NCBI GenBank assembly: GCA_964547995.1
Contig: CAZJRB010000099.1
Location: forward strand, 1 to 29,044
Length of the DNA stretch: 29,044 bases
Source of the DNA: CAZJRB01 sp964547995
GTDB lineage: Bacteria > Planctomycetota > Planctomycetia > Pirellulales > Thermoguttaceae
Direction: 5' to 3'
Shown here: positions 22,563-29,044 of the stretch, in pieces
Position numbering within the stretch: the first letter of the stretch is position 1
How the letters are laid out: each line of letters opens with the position of its first letter
Notes under the pieces: generated by a model
The model's input: only the letters and a program-made list of their open reading frames with translations
Told to the model about the DNA's origin: nothing
The model's database searches: none
Made by a program: the position numbers and the translations under genes

Positions 22563-22668
22563 CACCGGCGGTATGGAATACCGTTTAGCGGGTGGGCTTG
22601 CCCGCCGTGGGATATCCGCATTCCCCACAACCTGAGCGGCGGGCAAACCCGCCCGTTAAACCCCGGTG
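22563..22668. repeat. MITE-like palindromic element with 24-bp inverted arms
   Basis: The left arm (22583-22606, starting GTTTAGCGGGTGGGC) and right arm (22638-22661) are 24-nt inverted copies with three transitions. Nested inside each arm is a short GGCGGGC-type hairpin. Outside are CGGTAT/ATACCG (22569-22583) and an outer CACCGG/CCGGTG pair at the ends (22563-22568 and 22663-22668). It fills nearly the whole gap between aroC and the AsmA-like gene and abuts the aroC stop codon at 22669. It could act as a terminator or mRNA-stabilising structure, or be a non-autonomous mobile element. Confidence 0.7.
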
Positions 22669-23829
22669 TCACTCAACTTGTTCCCACGATCCACGATTCC
22701 TTGCCATTTCGTGGAACAGATTCCAACGGGCTTTCATCTCCTGGAGGCTATCGCCGCCGAACTTATCGACCATGGCCCGGGCGATTTCAAAAGCGACGAC
22801 GTTCTCGATGATCACACTGGCCGCTGAAATCGCACAGATGTCGCTGCGTTCGTGCGAGGCCTCTTCCGGCTGCTTCGTCTTCAGGTTCACCGACTCCAAC
22901 GGCCGGCCGAGCGTGCTGATCGGCTTCATGGCCGCACGGAGGACGATGGGCTGGGCGTTTGTCATCCCGGCTTCGAGCCCCCCGGCGTTGTTGGTCGGTC
23001 GAGTGAAGCCGAGCGTCGGAGTGTTTTCCCGTGCGGCGTCGTAGAGGATCGGATCGTGGACTTCCGAGCCCGGGCGTCGGGCAGCCTCGAAGCCCATCCC
23101 GATCTCGACCCCCTTGATGCCCTGGACCGACATGGCGGCTTGCGAGAGCCGCCCATCGAGTTTCCGGCCCCATTGGGCATGCGTTCCCAACCCGAACGGC
23201 ACGCCCTCGACGCGGACCTCGACGATACCGCCGAGCGTGTCGCCCTGCGCCCGGCACTGATCGATCAGCTTCTTGATCGGCCGGTCTTGATCGGGGTCGA
23301 GGGTGTAGAGTTCGCTTTGATCGCGGAGGGTCTTCTGTTCTTCGAGTGTTTCGCCTCTCGGTTCAATCACCAGGGGTCCGACTTCGGCGACGTAGCCGAA
23401 TGGGATGATGTCGAACTCCCGGAGCAGAAGCCCGGCCAATGCCCCGGCGGCGACCCGGGCGGCCGTCTCCCGGGCGCTTGCCCGTTCCAAGATGGCCCGG
23501 ACCGCCCCGAGGTGCTTGATCGAACCGCTGAGATCGCCGTGGCCCGGCCGGGGCCGCAGGAGATCCTCCATTTGCTCCAACTTGTAGTCCCGGTTGGGTA
23601 TGAGCAGTGCGATGGGGCTGCCGAGTGTCTCGCCGCGCCAGATGCCGGTGAGCACCTCGGCACCATCGGATTCGATCTGCTGCCGGCCGCCCCGCCCGTA
23701 GCCCCCTTGGCGGCGGCGCAATTCGGCGTCGATCGGCTCGGTGTCCAGTTTCACGCCGGCGGGAAATCCGTCGACCAGGGCCAAAAGTGCTTTACCGTGT
23801 GATTCGCCGGCGGTGAAGTAACGTAACAT
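22669..23829 (-). CDS. aroC: Chorismate synthase
   Basis: The product is 386 aa, within the family's range. It converts 5-enolpyruvylshikimate-3-phosphate to chorismate, the last common step of aromatic amino acid synthesis, with reduced FMN. Motifs include FTAGESHGKAL at the N-terminus, RRRQGGYGRGGR, PRPGHGDLSGSIKH, the signature ERASARETAARVAAG, GMTNAQPIVLRAAMKPIST and HERSDICAISAASVI near the C-terminus. All expected blocks are present. ATG 23829 (MLRYFTAGESHG) matches the usual family start; the frame is open back to a TTG at 23844. The ribosome site is weak. purC lies 109 bp upstream on the same strand, so joint transcription is possible. Confidence 0.97.
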   Translation of the reverse strand: MLRYFTAGESHGKALLALVDGFPAGVKLDTEPIDAELRRRQGGYGRGGRQQIESDGAEVLTGIWRGETLGSPIALLIPNRDYKLEQMEDLLRPRPGHGDLSGSIKHLGAVRAILERASARETAARVAAGALAGLLLREFDIIPFGYVAEVGPLVIEPRGETLEEQKTLRDQSELYTLDPDQDRPIKKLIDQCRAQGDTLGGIVEVRVEGVPFGLGTHAQWGRKLDGRLSQAAMSVQGIKGVEIGMGFEAARRPGSEVHDPILYDAARENTPTLGFTRPTNNAGGLEAGMTNAQPIVLRAAMKPISTLGRPLESVNLKTKQPEEASHERSDICAISAASVIIENVVAFEIARAMVDKFGGDSLQEMKARWNLFHEMARNRGSWEQVE

Positions 23830-23938
23830 ATTACCGGATGCCAACCGTTCTTCGGGGGTTCTGTTGCCTTGGCCCGCATTTTAGCGACCCGCTTTCGACA
23901 AAGATAGAGCGATTTGGCTCACCCGTCGGCGATGACTC

Positions 23939-24829
23939 TTACTCGCCGAATTTTCTGCCCGTCAAACGCTCGAAGGCCTCTACGTACTTTGCCCGCGTGC
24001 TGGCGACAACGTGGTCGGGCAAGGCAGGGGGAGTGCTGTTGCGGTCCCAGTCGGACGACAAGAGCCAATCTCGGACGAATTGTTTGTCGAACGACGGCTG
24101 CCCCTTACCCGGCTCGTATTGGTCGGCCGGCCAGAATCGGGAACTGTCCATGGTGAGCACCTCGTCAATGAGGATCAGTTCGCCGTCGACCTGGCCGAAT
24201 TCGAATTTCGTATCGGCAACAATCATCCCGCGCTGCGCCGCATAAGCCGAGCCGCGGTTGAAGATATCGATGCTCCGGCGGCGCAGTTGACCGGCAATCT
24301 CCGATCCGACAATCTCGACCACCCGCTCGAACGAGATGTTTTCGTCGTGATCCCCTTGCTCGGCCTTCGTAGCAGGGGTGAAAATCGGTTCGGGCAGCCG
24401 GTCGCTTTCGACCAATCCCTCCGGCAGCTTGATTCCGCAAACCGCCCCGCTCTGTTGGTATTCCGTCCACCCCGAGCCGGCCAGATATCCCCGCACCACA
24501 CACTCGATCGGCACAACCCGGGTCTTGCGGCACAGCGTCGATCGACCGGCCAGCGAGGCACGATCGGCGCCTTCGGGCAAGTCCATCTCCTCAACATCGG
24601 TTGTGATAAGGTGATTGGGCTCGCCGAGCAGTCCGAACCAGAACGCCGCGATCTGGGTAAGGATACGCCCTTTATCGGGGATGGCCGTGGGAAGGACATA
24701 GTCGAACGCGCTGATCCGGTCGGTACCGACCAGCAAGAGCTTCTCACCAAGGTCGTAGATATCACGGACTTTGCCGCGTCGGACCGGCAAACCGGGAAGC
24801 GAAGTCTCGACGACAACGGACGTATTCAT
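23939..24829 (-). CDS. purC: Phosphoribosylaminoimidazole-succinocarboxamide synthase
   Basis: The product is 296 aa, the length of the longer bacterial/yeast-type SAICAR synthetases. It joins CAIR and aspartate with ATP in purine synthesis. Motifs include RRGKVRDIYDLG (ATP loop), LVGTDRISAFDYVLP, IECVVRGYLAGSGW, DHDENISFE, IVADTKFEFG and LIDEVLTMDSSRFW, covering both family signatures. ATG 24829 is preceded by AAGGTGG at proper spacing. It is the first gene before aroC on the minus strand and is divergent from the GH10-like gene across 314 bp. I find no purine riboswitch or obvious PurR-type operator in that gap. Confidence 0.97.
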   Translation of the reverse strand: MNTSVVVETSLPGLPVRRGKVRDIYDLGEKLLLVGTDRISAFDYVLPTAIPDKGRILTQIAAFWFGLLGEPNHLITTDVEEMDLPEGADRASLAGRSTLCRKTRVVPIECVVRGYLAGSGWTEYQQSGAVCGIKLPEGLVESDRLPEPIFTPATKAEQGDHDENISFERVVEIVGSEIAGQLRRRSIDIFNRGSAYAAQRGMIVADTKFEFGQVDGELILIDEVLTMDSSRFWPADQYEPGKGQPSFDKQFVRDWLLSSDWDRNSTPPALPDHVVASTRAKYVEAFERLTGRKFGE

Positions 24830-25143
24830 CGGGCCACCTTAATCGGTCCTGAAAGGGGGTAACTGCTACTCGATCTCCCATGGGAGTCGAACCGGGAGCC
24901 AAATATATCCCAGGGCGGGCAGTTTGGCCAGCGGTCCCGGAGCAACTTGAACACGTTGAGGCGTTGAGGTAGACTGACAGATTGGCTGTAATATCCATTG
25001 CGACACGATGTGGGCTGGCCCGGGCTCTTAAGGCGGATTTGTGGAAAGCATCCCACCGCAGGTAGGCCGCCGCGTACCCCCCTGTTCAAAGACGTGTTCG
25101 CCTGCCATACTACACGTTTTTCCCGCGTTGTTCGAGAATTCCG
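24830..25143. promoter_or_regulatory. Divergent intergenic region with a perfect palindrome
   Basis: These 314 bases separate purC (minus) from the GH10-like gene (plus). The main feature is a perfect 12-bp palindrome, CTCCCATGGGAG (24875-24886), 46 bases upstream of the purC start. It could be an operator, but nothing identifies the regulator. A weak plus-strand promoter (TTGAGG 24964-24969, TAATAT 24989-24994, spacer 19) is the best I can see. No coding signal is evident. Confidence 0.3.
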
Positions 25144-26616
25144 ATGGGTTTGATGCGATTTCTTGTTACTCCTCCCCAGGCCGTCGGCCCACAAGTGGCG
25201 AATCAGGTCTGCTTTGCGGGAATTGATCGTGTGGCCTGGCCGGCTCGGGTCGGCATCGGGGAAGGCGAGTTGCTGCTTGATCGCGCCATTTCCGAGTCGG
25301 GGAGCCTGCTGCTCCCGTGGCATGTCAAGGGACACGGCCAGCCGATCCTCTCGACCGCCAGCTTGATCGAACGTCCGGAGCCATACCATCTCCCCTTGGA
25401 GCTTGCCCGGGGTACGATCAGCCAACTCTGCAACCAGATGGCCGAATGGCAACTCATCGGGATGACGATTCCGAAACCCGCTTCCGCCAAAGTGGCGGAA
25501 TCGATCAAGCAGTTCGGCCATGCCGCCGTGAATCAGGAAGATCGGACCGCGTGTTCCCGGTTGTCGCAGCAGGCAATCGAAATCGCCCTGGACGCATCGA
25601 ACCAGTTGGCCAGCGCTTACGTCGAACAGTCGATGACGGTCCGTCGCCGGGTGGGGAAGCTGCTTTCGTTCATTGGCGGCGACCTGGGCCATTCTCCCCT
25701 GGACAATCGTACGGCCAAGCAGTTCCTCAATACATTCAATGCCGCCTTGATACCCCTGCGATGGCGTGATATCGAGGCAACCGAAGGGTCTCAATCGTGG
25801 GACCTTCCCGACAAGCAGATCGCGTGGTGCGCGGCCCAGGGAATCAGGGTGTTCAGCAGTCCGCTGCTGCAACTCGACACCCAAGGCATTCCCACCTGGC
25901 TCTATCTTTGGGAAGATGATTTCGACAACCTCCAGTCGTTTGTGAACGACTTCGTTTCGACAACGGTGAAGCGGTATAAGGGCAAGGTGAATTTCTGGCA
26001 GGCCGCCGGCCGGATCAATGGGGCCGAAGTCCTTTCGCTGTCGGAGGACGAATGTCTCCAATTAACGGCCCTGGTGGTGGAGCAGATCCGCTCGCTCGAC
26101 CCGGAAAAACCCGTCCTCATGTCGATCAACCAACCCTGGGCCGAGTACATGCGCGGGCGGGCAATCGACTACCCGCCGCTGCACTTCGCCGACACGCTCA
26201 TTCGCGGCGGTTTGGAGATTGCCGGCCTTGTGCTGGAGATCAACCTGGGTTACACGCCGCGTGGCACGCTTCCACGGACGCTCGTGGAACTAAGCCAACA
26301 GTTGGACATGTGGGCGCTGCTGGGGTTACCCATCTTCGTTTCGATATGCGTTCCCAGCTCGCACGAAGCCGATCCGTTGGCACAGTATCAAACGGGGTTT
26401 TTGCCGGAGAAGCCGAACTCGCAATCTCAGCAGGCGTGGGTGGCCCGCGCCGTACCCTTGATACTGGCCAAGTCGTTCGTCCGCGGGGTCATTTGGAACC
26501 AACTAAGCGACAACGAGCCGCATGATTTCCCCCACGGCGGCCTGTTCGACACGCAAGGGCGCCCCAAGCCGGCCATGAAGACCCTCGGGGCAATCCGGCA
26601 CGCCTACCTGAAATGA
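25144..26616 (+). CDS. GH10 (xylanase)-fold protein lacking the catalytic glutamates
   Basis: The product is 490 aa. Residues 1-165 form an N-terminal domain without a signal peptide. From about 170 a GH10-like barrel can be followed: RWRDIEATEGSQSW (206-219) matches the KWEATEPTEG-type motif, DKQIAWCAAQGIRV the next strand, RYKGKVNFW (277-285) the strand before the acid/base, and a C-terminal GLFDTQGRPKPAMKTL the family's closing motif. Where active enzymes have WDVVNEA, this one has WQAAGRI (285-291), so the acid/base Glu is Arg290; where they have ITELD, it has VSICV (399-403). Hydrolysis by the normal mechanism is therefore unlikely, and a binding or scaffolding role is inferred. ATG 25144 or 25153 may start it. 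It is convergent with the phosphatase gene, 16 bp apart. Confidence 0.75.
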   Translation: MGLMRFLVTPPQAVGPQVANQVCFAGIDRVAWPARVGIGEGELLLDRAISESGSLLLPWHVKGHGQPILSTASLIERPEPYHLPLELARGTISQLCNQMAEWQLIGMTIPKPASAKVAESIKQFGHAAVNQEDRTACSRLSQQAIEIALDASNQLASAYVEQSMTVRRRVGKLLSFIGGDLGHSPLDNRTAKQFLNTFNAALIPLRWRDIEATEGSQSWDLPDKQIAWCAAQGIRVFSSPLLQLDTQGIPTWLYLWEDDFDNLQSFVNDFVSTTVKRYKGKVNFWQAAGRINGAEVLSLSEDECLQLTALVVEQIRSLDPEKPVLMSINQPWAEYMRGRAIDYPPLHFADTLIRGGLEIAGLVLEINLGYTPRGTLPRTLVELSQQLDMWALLGLPIFVSICVPSSHEADPLAQYQTGFLPEKPNSQSQQAWVARAVPLILAKSFVRGVIWNQLSDNEPHDFPHGGLFDTQGRPKPAMKTLGAIRHAYLK

Positions 26617-26632
26617 CCCGGCCGACTTTCGC

Positions 26633-28459
26633 CTACTCCCCCTTGTCCTTTTCCTTCTCCTTGCTGCGCACCGGCGGTTGCGCAATTCCTTTCACGGCCA
26701 CTTCCTTCTTTCCTTTTTCCTCTTTCCCCTTTCCTCGGTCTTCCACCCTCCGGCTGCCCTTCTCCGTTGGAACCCTGCGGCCGAAACAGGTCAGGCACAT
26801 GTCGTCGGCCTGGGACCGGGTACCGACGAATTTCTTGACGCTCTTGAGGATATTCTCGCCGATGACATCGACCTCTTCGGCGTCGGATTCGAGCTGGTTC
26901 CAGAGACGCTGAAAACCGTAGAGCTGATCTTCCTTGTTCATGGCCTCGGTGATGCCGTCCGTGTAGAGGGTAACGGAATCTCCGGGCATAAGGGAGATGA
27001 CGGCCTCGGGGTACTGGGTCTTCTCGTCGATTCCCAACGGCAAACGGGTTTCCTTCTCGGCGACGGCGTTTACGGCACCCGTCCGGCGTCGCAGAAGGGG
27101 TGGCAGGTGGCCCGCATTGACAATGACCACTTCGTGCCGAAGCGGATCGAGGACACACGCCACTAAAGTGACAAAACGGTCTTCCCAACCGGCGCCGCAG
27201 AAAACGCGGTTCAGCCGGCTCATCGCCTCGGCGGGTGAAGGCTCGCTCGCGAGGAAATACCGGGTATCGGCCGTGAGCCTGGCCATCAAGAGCGAGGCCG
27301 ATATCCCCTTTCCCGACACGTCGGCCACGACCACGGCCACCCGACCGTTCGGAAGATGCACGTAGTCGAAGTAGTCGCCGCCGAGTTGATTGGCCGGCTC
27401 GTAGAACTCGAAAAAATCGTAGTGGTCGACTTGCGGCGGGCCGGCCGGCAGCAATCCCCGCTGGACTTCGTGGGCAAGGTCCAGCTCGCGCGCCAATGCC
27501 TGCTCCCGCAGCGCCGTCTCGTGCAATTGGGCGTTCTCCAGCGCAATGGCCGCCTGGTAAGCAACATTGGCCAACACGTCGAGATCCTCCTGCTCGAAGC
27601 GGTTCCGCTGATCGAGCGTGTCGATTTGGATGATTCCCAGGGCCACGCCGTCGCTGCCGACCAGGGGGGCGCACATCATCGAGCGGATCTTGAAATCGAC
27701 CAGGCTGTCGCTCGCGTTGAACCGCGAGTCGGAAGCGGCATCGGCCGAGAGAATCGCCTCCTTGCTCTGCATCACCGTGTTGACGATCGTACGGCTGATA
27801 CGGATCGTTTCCTTGTCGTCCATCTTGCGATACTTGACCGCCTTCGGAACGAGGCGACGCGTGCCGGGATCTTGCAGAACAATGAACCCCCGATCTGCCT
27901 GGACGAAGACCGAGAAGAGACTGTCCAACAGCTTGGGCAACACCTCGTTCAACTCTAGGGCCTTGCCCAGACTCCGGCCGATCTCCACCAGCGCCCTCAG
28001 TTTCGCCGCCGTATTGACCTCCAGTTGCAGGCCCGTCGAACCCGACGATACGTCGACCTTCGACATGATGGTCGAGCTGGAAACCCCCGCCTGCCGGTCA
28101 TCGACCACCATGGCGACCGTCGACGAACCGTCCGGCGTTCTCTCGTCGGGCGAGGGGCGAAAACCCGGCGGATGATGCTGAAACACAAATACCAGGTCGC
28201 AAATCCTCAATTCGTCCTCTTCCGTGAGCAACTGGCGACTGGTGACCATCCGGCCGTTCACGTAGGTGCCGTTGCGGCTGCGAAGGTCTTCGACATAGTA
28301 GCCCCCGTCCGCCAGCACCACCCGGGCGTGCTGGCGGCTGACGGACCCCGACTCCAATACGATGTCGCAATCAGGATGTCTTCCCAGAATGGCCGTATTG
28401 CCCTCCAACGGGAAACACTGTCCCGGATTTCCTCCTCGCAAAGCCCGCAATACGGCCAT
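26633..28459 (-). CDS. FHA-GAF-PP2C (SpoIIE-type) serine/threonine phosphatase
   Basis: The product is 608 aa. An N-terminal FHA domain (about 10-95) has the phosphothreonine-binding residues R27 in LGRHPDCD, S41 and H44 in SRQH, and N63 in RNGTYVNG. A GAF domain spans about 168-315, then a linker helix. The PP2C/SpoIIE domain (about 345-560) has metal-site aspartates in GGDYFD (D362), VADVSGKG (D380), YTDGITEA (D501) and QADDM (D552/D553). The tail (565-608) is very rich in Lys and Glu. It probably reads phosphorylated partners and a small ligand, and dephosphorylates a regulator such as an anti-sigma antagonist; the partner is not in the window. ATG 28459 begins the FHA domain and has AGGGTG upstream; the longer open frame to 28765 looks non-coding. 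Confidence 0.93.
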   Translation of the reverse strand: MAVLRALRGGNPGQCFPLEGNTAILGRHPDCDIVLESGSVSRQHARVVLADGGYYVEDLRSRNGTYVNGRMVTSRQLLTEEDELRICDLVFVFQHHPPGFRPSPDERTPDGSSTVAMVVDDRQAGVSSSTIMSKVDVSSGSTGLQLEVNTAAKLRALVEIGRSLGKALELNEVLPKLLDSLFSVFVQADRGFIVLQDPGTRRLVPKAVKYRKMDDKETIRISRTIVNTVMQSKEAILSADAASDSRFNASDSLVDFKIRSMMCAPLVGSDGVALGIIQIDTLDQRNRFEQEDLDVLANVAYQAAIALENAQLHETALREQALARELDLAHEVQRGLLPAGPPQVDHYDFFEFYEPANQLGGDYFDYVHLPNGRVAVVVADVSGKGISASLLMARLTADTRYFLASEPSPAEAMSRLNRVFCGAGWEDRFVTLVACVLDPLRHEVVIVNAGHLPPLLRRRTGAVNAVAEKETRLPLGIDEKTQYPEAVISLMPGDSVTLYTDGITEAMNKEDQLYGFQRLWNQLESDAEEVDVIGENILKSVKKFVGTRSQADDMCLTCFGRRVPTEKGSRRVEDRGKGKEEKGKKEVAVKGIAQPPVRSKEKEKDKGE

Positions 28460-28489
28460 AACGGACACCCTTTTGTCGCCACGGAAATG

Positions 28490-28505
28490 CCCCGCTGGAG
28501 CGGGG
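28490..28505. repeat. Palindrome in the phosphatase leader
   Basis: CCCCGCT and AGCGGGG flank a GG centre, giving a 7-bp stem 30 bases upstream of the phosphatase start. It may influence translation or be a repeat. The 409 bases from 28460 to 28868 otherwise hold only the candidate promoter at 28662-28699 and the inverted repeat at 28780-28824. Confidence 0.4.
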
Positions 28506-28661
28506 TCGTGTCGCTTCAAGTCCCAGTATTCGAGAGTAACGTCAATACACCACCAGTATGATTCTAGCTCCAATGCCATGGGGTCGTCAACCGGGACGCC
28601 GTTTTCGGCCCGAAGAAGGCTGCCAACACCGGGATTACCACGGAAGCCGGTTGCGCTGCGG

Positions 28662-28699
28662 CCGACAGATTCGACTGATTGGGGTATAATCGGCCGATT
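28662..28699 (+). promoter_or_regulatory. Candidate promoter with overlapping palindrome
   Basis: CCGACA (28662-28667) and a near-perfect -10, TATAAT (28685-28690), are 17 bp apart. A 12-bp palindrome, AATCGGCCGATT (28688-28699), overlaps the -10 and start region, where a repressor could bind. It points toward the exported-protein frame at the right edge. Confidence 0.4.
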
Positions 28700-28779
28700 G
28701 AGATAGTCCAGCCAAATTGGGATTCCGTAACCTGCCCCCGTCCGGATAGGGGCGACTGTTGCCATTAAACGTACGAACT

Positions 28780-28824
28780 GGTAGGATGGGTGACGGTGAA
28801 CAGGTGCAGGGCGTTGATCCTACC
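28780..28824. repeat. Inverted repeat with 8-bp arms
   Basis: GGTAGGAT (28780-28787) and ATCCTACC (28817-28824) are perfect inverted copies with a 29-nt spacer. They lie between the candidate promoter and the right-edge gene. They may be an mRNA leader hairpin or another member of the intergenic palindromes of this genome. Confidence 0.4.
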
Positions 28825-28868
28825 CCAAACGCGGTCTGGTAATTGCCCCAGAGGGAGACCGTGTTCCT

Positions 28869-29044
28869 ATGAATCCGTCTCGATCTTAGTCTTCCTGGAG
28901 CGAATCTTCTCGGAAGAGATGTCGGCTCCTGCGTGCATGTTCATTGCTCTCGCTCGCGAGCCTGCTATTTGTGCTTCTGTCGCAATCAGCATCGCAAGCG
29001 CAGGATCAGCAGACGGCCGAGCAGGATTTGCCGGAGAAGAACCC
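28869..29044 (+). CDS. Possible 5' end of an exported protein gene, interrupted by an early TAG and cut by the window end
   Basis: From ATG 28869, preceded by AGAGGGAGA, the frame reads MNPSRS, then TAG at 28887-28889, then continues open to the window end with SSWSESSRKRCRLLRA, a hydrophobic core SLLSLASLLFVLL and a cleavage-like SQSASQAQD. That is a convincing Sec signal peptide, and the polar stretch after it looks like a mature N-terminus. No ATG follows the TAG in this frame; the only common alternative start is TTG at 28944, which would lose the basic region. The gene may use an unusual start, carry a nonsense mutation or contain a sequence error. ATG 28918 opens another frame without a signal peptide. 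Confidence 0.35.

Noticed and set aside
24826..26061. A 411-codon minus-strand frame opposite the GH10-like gene
   Set aside because: It overlaps the purC start and has no domain; the plus-strand frame carries clear GH10 landmarks.
28460..28765. A 102-residue N-terminal extension of the phosphatase
   Set aside because: The extension has no domain-like pattern, while ATG 28459 begins directly at the FHA domain and has a ribosome site.

Overview
The window is high-GC bacterial chromosomal DNA and most likely comes from a planctomycete of the Pirellulales type. The sequence signs are a PEP-CTERM surface protein, a Tat-exported Gfo/Idh/MocA oxidoreductase next to an exported xylose-isomerase-like TIM barrel, a giant lipoprotein with PA14-like modules, an FHA-GAF-SpoIIE phosphatase, long intergenic palindromic repeats and many weak ribosome binding sites. 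The lineage is inferred from gene content; no rRNA is present to confirm it.

Layout: 1-2514 (minus) is a two-gene unit, a Tat-dependent oxidoreductase followed by a secreted sugar-isomerase-like protein. 2812-3957 (plus) is a PLP enzyme of the Cys/Met (trans-sulfuration) family. 4228-9297 (plus) encodes a 1689-residue lipoprotein made of repeated helical and PA14-like units. 9343-9416 (minus) is tRNA-Val(GAC), divergent from thrS and infC (9600-12243, plus). 12270-13109 (minus) is a PEP-CTERM protein with a strong promoter and a leader of about 250 nt. 13633-15735 (minus) holds an MscS-type channel and a small membrane protein. 15951-21061 (plus) is a System II cytochrome c maturation pair (ResB/CcsB-like and CcsA-like). 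21196-24829 (minus) holds an AsmA-like anchored protein, aroC and purC. 25144-26616 (plus) is a GH10-fold protein that appears to lack both catalytic glutamates. 26633-28459 (minus) is an FHA-GAF-PP2C phosphatase. The right edge holds what may be the signal peptide of another exported protein, interrupted by a TAG.

Most genes are housekeeping (thrS, infC, aroC, purC, tRNA-Val, cytochrome c maturation) or envelope-directed. I see no CRISPR array, phage, integrase, transposase or defence island. The less ordinary material is the modular lipoprotein, the degenerate GH10 protein, the long leader of the PEP-CTERM gene, the C33 anticodon loop of tRNA-Val, and several palindromic elements (REPIN-like or MITE-like), one of which lies in frame inside the ccsA-like gene.
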